Of a stretch of DNA of 64,000 nucleotides, positions 15,474-25,592 are shown piece by piece. This DNA is from Streptomyces sp. JB150 (GTDB taxonomy: Bacteria; Actinomycetota; Actinomycetes; Streptomycetales; Streptomycetaceae): assembly GCF_011193355.1 (NCBI RefSeq), contig NZ_CP049780.1:1719582-1783581 (forward strand), given 5' to 3'. A model generated the notes under the pieces. The model was not told the origin of the DNA. It worked only from the letters and a program-made list of their open reading frames with translations, and did no database searches. The stretch's first letter is position 1, and every line of letters begins with the position of its first letter. Both the position numbers and the translations under genes were made by a program.

Positions 15474-16592
15474 ATGACAGACGCACTCAAGCGCCTCTCC
15501 GAGGAAGGCGTCGCGATCTGGCTGGACGACCTGTCGCGCAAGCGGATCACCTCCGGCAACCTCGCGGAGTTGATCGACCAGCAGCACGTCGTGGGCGTCA
15601 CCACCAACCCGACCATCTTCCAGAAGGCGATCAGCAGCGGCGACGGCTACGACCAGCAGCTGTCCGACCTCGCCGCCCGCGAGGTGACGGTCGAAGAGGC
15701 CATCCGCATGATCACCACGGCGGACGTCCGGGACGCCGCCGACATCCTGCGCCCGGTCTACGACGCGACCGGCGGCCAGGACGGCCGGGTGTCGATCGAG
15801 GTCGACCCGCGCCTCGCGCACAACACCAAGGCGACCGTCGCCGAGGCCAAGCAGCTGGCCTGGCTGGTGGACCGCCCCAACACGCTGATCAAGATCCCGG
15901 CGACCGAGGCGGGCCTGCCCGCGATCACCGAAGTGATCGGCAACGGCATCAGCGTCAACGTCACGCTGATCTTCTCGCTGGAGCGCTACCGCAAGGTCAT
16001 GGACGCCTACCTCTCCGGCCTGGAGAAGGCGAAGGAGAAGGGTCTCGACCTCTCGCAGATCCACTCCGTGGCGTCCTTCTTCGTGTCCCGCGTGGACACC
16101 GAGATCGACAAGCGGCTCGACGCGCTCGGCACCGACGAGGCCAAGGCGCTGCGCGGCAAGGCCGCCCTCGCCAACGCCCGGCTCGCCTACCAGGCGTACG
16201 AGGAGGTCTTCTCCTCCGACCGCTGGAGCAAGCTGGAGAGCGCCGGCGCCAACAAGCAGCGTCCGCTGTGGGCGTCGACCGGTGTGAAGGACCCGGCGTA
16301 CAAGGACACGCTGTACGTGGACGAGCTGGTCGCCCCGAACACCGTGAACACCATGCCGGAGGCCACCCTGCTGGCCACCGAGGACCACGGGCAGATCACC
16401 GGCGACACCGTCGCGGGCACCTACGAGCAGGCCCGCGCCGACCTGGACGCGATCGCGGAGCTCGGGATCTCGTACGACGAGGTGGTGCAGCTCCTGGAGG
16501 ACGAGGGCGTCGAGAAGTTCGAGGCGTCCTGGAACGACCTGCTGGCGTCGACCGAGGCCGAGCTGAAGCGCCTCGCCCCCGCGGAGGGCTGA
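15474..16592 (+). CDS. tal: transaldolase
   Basis: Transaldolase moves the dihydroxyacetone unit from sedoheptulose 7-phosphate to glyceraldehyde 3-phosphate. The 372-aa product is the long actinobacterial form. [15 protein letters not shown] lies near residue 38, and the Schiff-base lysine is K140 in [31 protein letters not shown] near 265 is also diagnostic. TAGGAG precedes the ATG by about 10 nt. Its stop is 4 nt before the zwf start. Confidence 0.97.
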   Translation: MTDALKRLSEEGVAIWLDDLSRKRITSGNLAELIDQQHVVGVTTNPTIFQKAISSGDGYDQQLSDLAAREVTVEEAIRMITTADVRDAADILRPVYDATGGQDGRVSIEVDPRLAHNTKATVAEAKQLAWLVDRPNTLIKIPATEAGLPAITEVIGNGISVNVTLIFSLERYRKVMDAYLSGLEKAKEKGLDLSQIHSVASFFVSRVDTEIDKRLDALGTDEAKALRGKAALANARLAYQAYEEVFSSDRWSKLESAGANKQRPLWASTGVKDPAYKDTLYVDELVAPNTVNTMPEATLLATEDHGQITGDTVAGTYEQARADLDAIAELGISYDEVVQLLEDEGVEKFEASWNDLLASTEAELKRLAPAEG

Positions 16593-16596
16593 CCCC

Positions 16597-18132
16597 TTGT
16601 CTCCCTCTGTCACAGGAGCGAACCCGCTTCGTGACCCCGCAGACCGACGGCTCCCGCGCATCGCGGGGCCGTCGGGCCTGGTCATCTTCGGCGTCACGGG
16701 CGATCTGTCACGCAAGAAGCTGATGCCCGCCGTCTACGACCTCGCCAACCGGGGTCTGCTGCCGCCGGGCTTCTCGCTGGTGGGCTTCGCCCGCCGCGAG
16801 TGGCAGCACGAGGACTTCGCGCAGGAGGTCCACGACGCCGTCAAGGAACACGCCCGCACCCCCTTCCGCGAGGAGGTCTGGCAGCAGCTCATCCAGGGCA
16901 TGCGGTTCGTCCAGGGCACCTTCGACGACGACGAGGCGTTCGAGAAGCTGCGCGCCACGATCGAGGAACTGGACAAGGCCCAGGGCACCGGCGGCAACTT
17001 CGCCTTCTATCTGTCCGTGCCGCCGCGCTCCTTCCCGGTGGTCATCCAGCAGCTGAAGAAGCACGGCCTGGCCGACCAGACCGGCGGCTCCTGGCGGCGC
17101 GCGGTCATCGAGAAGCCGTTCGGTCACGACCTGAGGTCGGCGGAGGAGCTGAACAAGGTCGTCCACGAGGTGTTCGCGCCGGACCAGGTGTTCCGGATCG
17201 ACCACTACCTGGGCAAGGAGACCGTCCAGAACATCCTGGCGCTGCGGTTCGCGAACACGATGTTCGAGCCGATCTGGAACCGGTCGTTCGTGGACCATGT
17301 GCAGATCACGATGGCCGAGGACATCGGCATCGGCGGCCGGGCCGGCTACTACGACGGCATCGGCGCCGCCCGGGACGTCATCCAGAACCACCTGCTGCAG
17401 CTGCTCGCGCTGACCGCGATGGAGGAGCCCGCCTCCTTCGACGCGGACGCGCTGGCCGCCGAGAAGACCAAGGTGCTCGGCGCGGTGCGGCTGCCGAAGG
17501 ACCTGGGCCGTGACACCGTGCGCGCCCAGTACACGGCGGGCTGGCAGGGCGGCGCGCAGGTGCGCGGCTACCTGGAGGAGGAGGGCATCGACCCCGGCTC
17601 CAGGACCGACACCTACGCGGCCGTCAAGCTGGGCATCGACAACCGCCGCTGGGCGGGCGTCCCCTTCTACCTGCGCACCGGCAAGCGCCTGGGCCGCCGG
17701 GTGACGGAGATCGCGGTCGTCTTCCAGCGCGCCCCGCACTCCCCCTTCGACACCACGGCGACGGAGGAACTGGGCTCGAACGCGATCGTGATCCGCGTCC
17801 AGCCCGACGAGGGCGTCACGGTCCGGTTCGGCTCGAAGGTGCCGGGCACGTCGATGGAGATCCGGGACGTGTCGATGGACTTCGCCTACGGCGAGTCCTT
17901 CACCGAGTCCAGCCCGGAGGCGTACGAGCGGCTGATCCTGGACGTGCTGCTCGGCGACTCGAACCTCTTCCCGCGCACCGAGGAGGTCGAGCTGTCCTGG
18001 AAGATCCTCGACCCGATCGAGGAGTACTGGGACCACAACGGCAAGCCGGCCCAGTACCCGGCCGGCACCTGGGGTCCCGTCGAGGCCGACGAGATGCTGG
18101 AGCGAGACGGACGGAGCTGGCGCCGGCCATGA
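16597..18132 (+). CDS. zwf: glucose-6-phosphate 1-dehydrogenase
   Basis: Zwf oxidises glucose 6-phosphate to 6-phosphogluconolactone and makes NAD(P)H, opening the oxidative pentose phosphate branch. The 511-aa protein has the dinucleotide motif FGVTGDLSRKKLMPA near residue 30, EKPFGHDL near 172 and the substrate signature RIDHYLGKE near 201. The start is a TTG, supported by GGAGGG 8 nt upstream inside the end of tal; no ATG or GTG lies in frame near it. The stop overlaps the opcA ATG (ATGA). Confidence 0.96.
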   Translation: MSPSVTGANPLRDPADRRLPRIAGPSGLVIFGVTGDLSRKKLMPAVYDLANRGLLPPGFSLVGFARREWQHEDFAQEVHDAVKEHARTPFREEVWQQLIQGMRFVQGTFDDDEAFEKLRATIEELDKAQGTGGNFAFYLSVPPRSFPVVIQQLKKHGLADQTGGSWRRAVIEKPFGHDLRSAEELNKVVHEVFAPDQVFRIDHYLGKETVQNILALRFANTMFEPIWNRSFVDHVQITMAEDIGIGGRAGYYDGIGAARDVIQNHLLQLLALTAMEEPASFDADALAAEKTKVLGAVRLPKDLGRDTVRAQYTAGWQGGAQVRGYLEEEGIDPGSRTDTYAAVKLGIDNRRWAGVPFYLRTGKRLGRRVTEIAVVFQRAPHSPFDTTATEELGSNAIVIRVQPDEGVTVRFGSKVPGTSMEIRDVSMDFAYGESFTESSPEAYERLILDVLLGDSNLFPRTEEVELSWKILDPIEEYWDHNGKPAQYPAGTWGPVEADEMLERDGRSWRRP

Positions 18133-19295
18133 AGATAGACCTCACGGACACCACCTCCAGCAAGATCAACAAGGCGCTGGTGCAGGGGCGCCGGGCCATC
18201 GGCACCCCCGCCGTCGGCATGGTGCTCACGCTGGTCATCGTCACCGACGAGGAGAACGCGTACGACGCCCTGAAGGCCGCGAACGACGCCTCGCGCGAGC
18301 ACCCCTCGCGCACCCTCGTGGTCATCAAGCGGGTCTCGCGCACCCCGCGCGACCGCACCCAGTCCCGCCTGGACGCCGAGGTGCGGGTCGGCGCGGACGC
18401 CGGCACGGGCGAGACGGTGGTGCTCCGCCTGTACGGAGACGTGGCCGACCACGCCCAGTCGGTGGTGCTGCCGCTGCTGCTGCCCGACGCCCCCGTGGTC
18501 GTGTGGTGGCCGGTCAACGCGCCCCTGGACCCGGCGAACGACCCGCTGGGCGCGCTGGGCCAGCGCCGGGTCACCGACACCTACGCGGCCGAGGACCCGG
18601 TGCGGGACCTCACCGCCCGCGCGCAGACCTACACCCCCGGCGACACGGACCTGTCGTGGACCCGCATCACGCCCTGGCGTTCGATGCTGGCCGCGGCGCT
18701 GGACCAGGTCGTGTGCGAGGTGCAGGGCGTCGAGGTCGAGGGCGAGGAGTTCAACCCGAGCTGTGAACTGCTGGCGATGTGGCTCGCGGACCGGCTGGGC
18801 GTGCCGGTGCGGCGCTCGGTGTCGGCCGGGCCCGGTCTGACCGCGGTCCGCATGGACACCGACTGCGGCCCGATCGTCCTGGACCGCGCCGACGGTTCGC
18901 TGGCGACCCTGTCCATCAAGGGCCAGCCGGCCCGCGCGGTGGCGCTGAAGCGGCGTGAGACGGCCGAGCTGATCGCGGAGGAGCTGCGGCGGCTGGACCC
19001 GGACGACACGTACGCGTCGGCGCTGCGGTTCGGGGTGGAGCGGCTGACGGCGGCGGGCGCGGAGCAGCCGGAGTCCTCCGAGGAGCCCGAGCCTTCCAGG
19101 AAGCCGAAGTCCTCCAAGGACCCGGAGTCTTCCCAGACGCCGGAGCCCTCCGAGGAGCCGGAGGCGGAGGACGGGGCCGACCCGGTCGCGACCGACGCAC
19201 CGGTGGCGGTCCCCGAACCCGTCGAGGAGGCCGCGAAGGCCCCCGCGAAGAAGGCCACCCGCAAGGCTCCGGCGAAGAAGGCGGCGGCGAAGTGA
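18129..19295 (+). CDS. opcA: OpcA, glucose-6-phosphate dehydrogenase assembly protein, with repeat tail
   Basis: OpcA is an allosteric or assembly factor needed for full activity of actinobacterial Zwf. The 388-aa product begins MKIDLTDTTSSKINKALVQGRRA and keeps the family core to about residue 312 (PVVVWWPVNAPLDPANDPLGALGQRRVTD, in part). The remaining 75 residues are low-complexity: an acidic six-residue repeat of the type P-E-S-S-x-x, then a basic AKKA tail resembling histone H1. Family members are usually shorter, so this tail is an expansion. Start and stop overlap zwf and pgl by 4 nt each, giving tight coupling. Confidence 0.93.
   Translation: MKIDLTDTTSSKINKALVQGRRAIGTPAVGMVLTLVIVTDEENAYDALKAANDASREHPSRTLVVIKRVSRTPRDRTQSRLDAEVRVGADAGTGETVVLRLYGDVADHAQSVVLPLLLPDAPVVVWWPVNAPLDPANDPLGALGQRRVTDTYAAEDPVRDLTARAQTYTPGDTDLSWTRITPWRSMLAAALDQVVCEVQGVEVEGEEFNPSCELLAMWLADRLGVPVRRSVSAGPGLTAVRMDTDCGPIVLDRADGSLATLSIKGQPARAVALKRRETAELIAEELRRLDPDDTYASALRFGVERLTAAGAEQPESSEEPEPSRKPKSSKDPESSQTPEPSEEPEAEDGADPVATDAPVAVPEPVEEAAKAPAKKATRKAPAKKAAAK
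19068..19163 (+). repeat. 18-bp tandem repeats in opcA coding hexapeptide repeats
   Basis: About five units of 18 bp encode PESSEE, PEPSRK, PKSSKD, PESSQT and PEPSEE in succession, starting at residue 314 of OpcA. The period is a multiple of three, so changes in copy number keep the frame. Confidence 0.8.
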
Positions 19296-20074
19296 GCACT
19301 CCGCAGCTGGTCGTGCACCGCGACAAGGAGCTGATGGCGCAGGCCGCGGCGGCCCGGCTGATCACGAGGATCGTGGACGCGCAGGCCTCGCGCGGCTCGG
19401 CGTCGGTGGTCCTCACCGGCGGCCGCAACGGCAACGGCGTGCTGGCCGCCCTGGCCGCCGCGCCCGCGCGGGACGCGGTCGACTGGTCGCGGCTGGACCT
19501 GTGGTGGGGTGACGAGCGGTTCCTGCCCGAGGGCGACCCGGACCGCAATGTCACCCAGGCCCGCGAGGCCCTGCTGGACTCCGTGCCGCTGGACCCGGAG
19601 CGGGTCCACGCGATGCCCGCCTCGGACGGCCCGTACGGCTCCGACGTGGACGCGGCGGCCGCCGCCTACGCCGAGGAGCTGGCCCGCGCGGCCGGCCCGA
19701 AAAACCACGGCGGGGTCCCGGCGTTCGACGTGCTGATGCTCGGCGTCGGCCCGGACACGCACGTGGCCTCGCTCTTCCCGGAGCTGCCCGCGGTGCGCGA
19801 GACCGAGCGCACGGTGGTCGGCGTGCGCGGCGCGCCCAAGCCCCCGCCGACCCGTGTCACCCTCACCCTCCCGGCGATCCGGGCGGCCCGCGAGGTGTGG
19901 CTGCTGGCGGCCGGTGAGGACAAGGCACAGGCCGCGGCCATCGCCCTGTCCGGCGCGGGCGAGGTGCAGGCCCCGGCCGCGGGCGCCCGGGGCCGCTCCC
20001 GCACCCTGTGGCTCCTGGACGCGGCGGCGGCCTCCCGGCTGCCGCGCGCCCTGTACCCACCGGCGACGCCGTGA
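19292..20074 (+). CDS. pgl: 6-phosphogluconolactonase
   Basis: Pgl (DevB type) hydrolyses 6-phosphogluconolactone made by Zwf. The 260-aa protein has the NagB/Pgl fold signatures VVLTGGRNGNGVLAAL near residue 36, WWGDERFLPEGDPDRN near 71, and DVLMLGVGPDTHVASLFP near 147. The GTG start overlaps the opcA stop (GTGA). It is the last gene of the pentose phosphate operon; a very strong hairpin follows 17 nt after its stop. Confidence 0.95.
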   Translation: MSTPQLVVHRDKELMAQAAAARLITRIVDAQASRGSASVVLTGGRNGNGVLAALAAAPARDAVDWSRLDLWWGDERFLPEGDPDRNVTQAREALLDSVPLDPERVHAMPASDGPYGSDVDAAAAAYAEELARAAGPKNHGGVPAFDVLMLGVGPDTHVASLFPELPAVRETERTVVGVRGAPKPPPTRVTLTLPAIRAAREVWLLAAGEDKAQAAAIALSGAGEVQAPAAGARGRSRTLWLLDAAAASRLPRALYPPATP

Positions 20075-20091
20075 TCGGCTGAAACGGAGCT

Positions 20092-20144
20092 GACACGGAA
20101 AGGGGCGGCGGAGATCCGGGATCTCCGCCGCCCCTTTCCGTGTC
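20092..20144. terminator. bidirectional terminator, 26-bp perfect hairpin
   Basis: Arms 20092-20117 and 20119-20144 are exact reverse complements, centred on a single G. It lies between the converging pgl (plus) and sugar permease (minus) genes. The outer sequence is GACACGGAAAGGGG, so AAAG/CTTT gives short U-containing segments on either strand. Termination of both transcripts is the obvious role. Confidence 0.88.
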
Positions 20145-20147
20145 GGG

Positions 20148-20987
20148 CTATTTCACCGACCCGGCCATCACGCCCTGCACGAAGTGCCGCTGGAAGGCGA
20201 AGAAGACCGCCACCGGGACCACCAGGGAGAGGAAGGCGCCGGGCGCCAGGACATCGATGTTGCTGCCGAACTGGCGGATCTGCGACTGGAGTTCGACGGT
20301 GAGCGGCTGGGCGCTGCTGTCGGCGAACAGCAGGGCGACCAGCATGTCGTTCCACACCCACAGGAACTGGAAGATGGCGAGGCTGGCGATGGCCGGGCGG
20401 CCGACGGGCAGGACCAGGCGGGTGAAGATGCGCCACTCGCTGCCGCCGTCCATGCGGGCGGCCTCCAGCATCTCCTTCGGGATCTCCGCGAAGTAGTTGC
20501 GCAGCAGGAACACGGCGAACGGCAGGCCGTAGGCGACGTGGAAGAGGACGACGCCGGGGATCGTGCCGAACAGGCCCAGCTGCCCGAAGAGTTTGGCGAC
20601 CGGCAGCAGGCCGATCTGCACGGGGACCACCAGCAGCGCCACCACCAGCAGGAACAGCGGCTCGCGCAGTGGGAAGTCCAGCCAGGCGAAGGCGTATCCG
20701 GCGAGTGCCGCGATGACGACGACCAGGGCGGTCGCCGGGACGGAGATCAGGACCGTGTTCCAGAAGGCCTGGGTGATGCCCGAGTTGTCCAGCAGCGCGG
20801 AGTAGTTGTCGAAGGAGAGCTGCCCGGGGCTGGTGAAGACCGTCCACCAGCCGCCGGTCGCGGTGTCCTCGGCGGAGCGCAGCGAGGAGAGGAACAGGCC
20901 GGCGAGCGGTGTCATCCACACCAGGCCGGTCACCACGAGGAAGGCCTGGACGAGCCCGTTGCCCAGCCCGCGCCGGATGGCGTTCAT
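20148..20987 (-). CDS. carbohydrate ABC transporter permease (MalG/AglG type)
   Basis: A 279-aa inner-membrane permease of a CUT1 sugar importer with six membrane spans. The ATPase-contact EAA loop is EAARMDGGSEWRIFTRLVLP near residue 180. The N-terminal helix VQAFLVVTGLVWMTPLAGLFL and the C-terminus FFAFQRHFVQGVMAGSVK are typical MalG features. The start ATG at 20987 overlaps the upstream permease stop (ATGA) and has GGAG before it. No ATPase is encoded here; CUT1 importers in Streptomyces commonly share the MsiK ATPase encoded elsewhere. Confidence 0.92.
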   Translation of the reverse strand: MNAIRRGLGNGLVQAFLVVTGLVWMTPLAGLFLSSLRSAEDTATGGWWTVFTSPGQLSFDNYSALLDNSGITQAFWNTVLISVPATALVVVIAALAGYAFAWLDFPLREPLFLLVVALLVVPVQIGLLPVAKLFGQLGLFGTIPGVVLFHVAYGLPFAVFLLRNYFAEIPKEMLEAARMDGGSEWRIFTRLVLPVGRPAIASLAIFQFLWVWNDMLVALLFADSSAQPLTVELQSQIRQFGSNIDVLAPGAFLSLVVPVAVFFAFQRHFVQGVMAGSVK

Positions 20988-22342
20988 CGCTGACTCCTTC
21001 GGAAACGGCGGACGTTGAAGACCATCGCCGGGACGACCAGCAGCAGGAGCAGGACGCCCAGCGCGCTGCCGAGGCCCTGGTTGTTGCCGCCGCCGAACGA
21101 CACCAGCCACATCTGGGTCGCGAGCACGGTCGCGTCCTCCTGCACCGGTCCGGGCGCGATGATGTAGACGAGGTCGAAGACCTTCATCACGTTGATGACG
21201 AGGGTCACGAAGACGACCGTCAGGACGGGTGCGAGCAGGGGCACCGTGATGCGGCGGAAGATCTGCCACTCGTTGGCGCCGTCCATCCGTGCCGCCTCCA
21301 GCGCGTCCCGGGGCAGCGTGGACAGGCCCGCGCCGATCAGCACCATCGCGAAGCCCGTCCAGATCCACAGGTACGCCCCGATGATGGCGGGCGTGACGAG
21401 CGCGGGGCCGAGCCAGGAGACGCCCTCGTAGGGCGGGGCGAAGTTCGAGGCGGGCAGCCTGACGGTGTAGGAGCCGTCGGTGAGGCCGCCGAAGCGGAAC
21501 GAGCCGTCGGACGCCGTGGTCGTGGCGGCGACCACCTCGCCGCCGCGCACCGCCTCGACCCTCATCTCCGGCAGGCCGCTCTCGCGCGGGTCGACCCTGC
21601 CCTGCTCCCCTCCCCCGCCGGGCGTGAAGTCCAGGTAGACGACGCCGCGCAGTTCGCCGGGGGCGGCCGTGCGCGCGGCCGCGGCGCGGGCGGGTTCGGC
21701 GCCGCCGGGCAGGTCCTTGGGCTGGACGCCGACCAGGCCGAGCGCCACCGTGTCGCCCGGTGCGGCGGCGGTGCTCGTGCGGTAGGCGCCGTCCGCCTCC
21801 CTGGTCAGGCCCTGGCCGTCGCGGGCGCGGGCCGTGGGATAGGAGGAGGTGCCGGTGAAGGCGTCGTGGACGGAGACCACGGCCGCGTTCAGCACGCCCT
21901 TGTCGGGATCCTCGTCGTAGGCGAGCCGGAAGATGATGCCGGCGGCGAGGAAGGAGACCGCCATCGGCATGAACAGCAGCAGCTTGAACGCGGTGGCCCA
22001 GCGGACCTTCTCGACGAGGACGGCGAGGATCAGTCCGAGGCCGGTCAGCAGGGTCGGCGCGACCACGACCCAGATCGCGGTGTTGCGGATGGCCTTGAGG
22101 GTGGCGGGGTCACGGAACATCTCGGCGTAGTTCTCGCCGCCGACGAACCGGGTCCCGCCGGCGTCGAAGAAGCTGCGGCCGACCGAGAACAGCACCGGGT
22201 AGACGACGAGGGCGCCCAGCAGGAGCAGCGCGGGGAAGACGAAGAGCAAGGCGATGATCCGGCCCCGGCGCCGCGGGCGCCGACGGGTGTCGGCGGCCGC
22301 GGCGGCCGGCGGGCTCGCCTCTTTCACGAGGGTGGCGGTCAT
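20984..22342 (-). CDS. carbohydrate ABC transporter permease (MalF type) with Cna-B-like insertion
   Basis: A 452-aa MalF-type permease, about 150 residues longer than usual. Helices 1-3 (residues 28-140) are followed by an extracellular loop of about 170 residues (141-310). Within it, residues 231-299 (LRGVVYLDF, MRVEAVRGGEV, ASDGSFRFGGLTDGSYTVRL) look like a Cna-B/carboxypeptidase-regulatory beta-sandwich. Transmembrane parts resume at LGPALVTPAIIGAYLWIW, and the EAA loop is EAARMDGANEWQIFRRITVP. The loop sits where E. coli MalF carries its P2 domain that contacts the binding protein. It starts 1 nt after the binding-protein stop. Confidence 0.9.
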   Translation of the reverse strand: MTATLVKEASPPAAAAADTRRRPRRRGRIIALLFVFPALLLLGALVVYPVLFSVGRSFFDAGGTRFVGGENYAEMFRDPATLKAIRNTAIWVVVAPTLLTGLGLILAVLVEKVRWATAFKLLLFMPMAVSFLAAGIIFRLAYDEDPDKGVLNAAVVSVHDAFTGTSSYPTARARDGQGLTREADGAYRTSTAAAPGDTVALGLVGVQPKDLPGGAEPARAAAARTAAPGELRGVVYLDFTPGGGGEQGRVDPRESGLPEMRVEAVRGGEVVAATTTASDGSFRFGGLTDGSYTVRLPASNFAPPYEGVSWLGPALVTPAIIGAYLWIWTGFAMVLIGAGLSTLPRDALEAARMDGANEWQIFRRITVPLLAPVLTVVFVTLVINVMKVFDLVYIIAPGPVQEDATVLATQMWLVSFGGGNNQGLGSALGVLLLLLVVPAMVFNVRRFRRSQR

Positions 22343-22343
22343 G

Positions 22344-23669
22344 TCAGCCCCGGTACGCCTTCGCCGCCGCGGCCTCCAGCCGCTCCGCGGTGGCCTTCGG
22401 GTCGGACGGGTCGCGCAGGAAGTCCTGGAGGATCTTCCACTCGCCCGCGCCCTTGGTGCCGCCGAAGGCGGCGGGGGCCTGGTCGGACATGTCGAAGCGG
22501 ACCGAGTCGCCGGCCGCGACGAGGGACCGGGCGATGGCGCGGGTGACGTCGTCGCCGTAAGAGGCGAGGTCGAGCTTCTTGTGGGGCGAGAGGAAGCCGC
22601 CGGCCTCGGCCCACACGGCCGCGGCCTCGGGGGTGGCCAGGTACTCCAGGAGCGCCATGGCGGCCTTGCGGTTCTTGCCGTCCTTCAGGACGACGGCCGC
22701 GTCGCCGCCGCTGACGACGGGCGGCTTGCCGCCGCCGACCGCCGGGAACGGGAAGAAGTCCGCGTCCTCGCCGATCGCCTTGCCGAACTGGTCCTTGGCG
22801 ACACCGGCGACGAAGTCGCCCTCGTAGACCATGCCCGCCTCGGGCTTCGGGCCGAAGACCTTCTCGACCGAGCCGGGGAAGTCGGTGTTGAGGGCGCCCT
22901 TCTGGCCGCCCGCGACGAGCTGCTTGTGCTTGAAGAGCGTGCCGAGCGTCTCCAGCGCCTTCACCACGCTCGCGTCGCTCCACTTCAGCTCGTGCGCGGC
23001 CAGGGCGTCGTATTTCTCGGGGCCGGCCTGGGAGAGGTAGACGTTCTCGAACCAGTCGGTGAGGGTCCAGCCGTCCTGTCCGGCGACCGAGAAGGCGGCG
23101 AGCCCGGAGTCGGAGACGGTCCGCCCGGCCTTCAGCATCTCGTCGTACGTCTTCGGCGGCTTCACGCCCGCCTGGGCGAGGGCGTCGGGGCTGTACCAGA
23201 CGGTCGACTTGTGGGCGGCCTTGAAGTAGAGGCCGTACAGCTTGCCGTCGACGCTGCCGTACTTCTTCCAGACGGGGGCGAAGCCCGCGTCGACGGCCTG
23301 CTCGGTCTTCTCGGACAGCGGCGTGAGCCAGCCCTGCTCGGCGAACTGCTGGAGCACGCCGACCTGCGGGACCATCACGACGTCGGGGGCGTTGCCGCCC
23401 TCGATCTTGCTGCCGACGACGGTGGAGACGTTGTCGCCGGTGGAGACGAACTGGGTCTTGGCGCCGGTCTTCTCGGTGAAGGCGTCGAGCACCTTCTGGA
23501 AGTTCTTCTGCTCGGTGCCGGACCAGACACCGGCCACGGTGACGGTCTGGCCGCTGAGCGCCTGGTCGCCGCCGCCGGCCGTGACGGGACCGCCGCCGCA
23601 GGCGGTCGCGCCGAGGGCCAGGGCGAGGGCGGTACAGGTGGTGAGCAGGGTGGTACGTCGTCGCATCAT
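22344..23669 (-). CDS. carbohydrate ABC transporter substrate-binding lipoprotein
   Basis: A 441-aa extracellular sugar-binding protein for the two downstream permeases. The N-terminus MMRRRTTLLTTCTALALALGATACGGG is a lipoprotein signal with cleavage before the cysteine in ATAC (about residue 23). Mature motifs include VTVAGVWSGTEQKNFQKVL, DVVMVPQVGVLQQFAEQGWL and GKLYGLYFKAAHKSTVWY, typical of alpha-glucoside/AglE-like binding proteins. The alpha-glucosidase upstream supports an alpha-glucoside substrate. Two adjacent ATGs (23669, 23666) are possible starts. Confidence 0.92.
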   Translation of the reverse strand: MMRRRTTLLTTCTALALALGATACGGGPVTAGGGDQALSGQTVTVAGVWSGTEQKNFQKVLDAFTEKTGAKTQFVSTGDNVSTVVGSKIEGGNAPDVVMVPQVGVLQQFAEQGWLTPLSEKTEQAVDAGFAPVWKKYGSVDGKLYGLYFKAAHKSTVWYSPDALAQAGVKPPKTYDEMLKAGRTVSDSGLAAFSVAGQDGWTLTDWFENVYLSQAGPEKYDALAAHELKWSDASVVKALETLGTLFKHKQLVAGGQKGALNTDFPGSVEKVFGPKPEAGMVYEGDFVAGVAKDQFGKAIGEDADFFPFPAVGGGKPPVVSGGDAAVVLKDGKNRKAAMALLEYLATPEAAAVWAEAGGFLSPHKKLDLASYGDDVTRAIARSLVAAGDSVRFDMSDQAPAAFGGTKGAGEWKILQDFLRDPSDPKATAERLEAAAAKAYRG

Positions 23670-23710
23670 CGTCGATGTCCCTTCGCAGGTGCCTCGGGAG
23701 GAGGCGCAGA

Positions 23711-23815
23711 GGTGTCTCCAGAGAGACGGGGGTGTCTCGGGGAGACAGGGGGTGTCTCGGGAGAGACAGGGGGTGTCCCAGCCAGAGACGGGGGTCTCCG
23801 GAGACTGGGGGTGTC

Positions 23816-23830
<15 letters not shown>
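23711..23830. repeat. six tandem palindromic units GTCTC-N-GAGAC
   Basis: Between the alpha-glucosidase stop and the binding-protein start, GTCTC...GAGAC pairs occur six times with a 19-21 bp spacing (GTCTC at 23714, 23734, 23754, 23775 [GTCCC], 23794, 23813; GAGAC 23723 to 23827). Units are joined by GGGGGT. Each can form a small hairpin and the whole array can pair in several registers. The last unit overlaps the glucosidase stop codon. It probably shapes mRNA stability or ratio between the two genes; this is inferred. Confidence 0.85.
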
Positions 23831-25453
<1,623 letters not shown>

Positions 25454-25490
25454 GAATGCATGTTAGGTAGGCGTGTCATCGGCGTGTCAA
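25454..25490 (-). promoter_or_regulatory. promoter of the alpha-glucosidase/importer operon
   Basis: On the minus strand TTGACA (25490-25485) is followed after 19 nt by TAACAT (25465-25460), 6 nt before the ATG at 25453, so the transcript would be leaderless. The -10 region is part of TACCTAACA (25469-25461), a half-site matching the palindromes at 25573 and 26923. Confidence 0.6.
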
Positions 25491-25572
25491 CGAAAAGAAC
25501 GTGAGATACCGGCCAGTTGGCACGACAAAGCCGGGTGAAAGCGGACAGACTGACGACAGTTGAGATATCCGT

Positions 25573-25589
25573 GTTACCTAACAGGTAAC
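25573..25589. promoter_or_regulatory. operator-like perfect palindrome GTTACCT-AAC-AGGTAAC
   Basis: This 17-bp perfect palindrome lies 120-136 bp upstream of the alpha-glucosidase start and just beyond the stop of the orphan binding protein. Its core TACCTAACAGGTA is the reverse complement of the core at 26924-26936 beside the PadR gene. A single regulator acting on both loci is inferred. Confidence 0.6.
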
Positions 25590-25592
25590 TAG

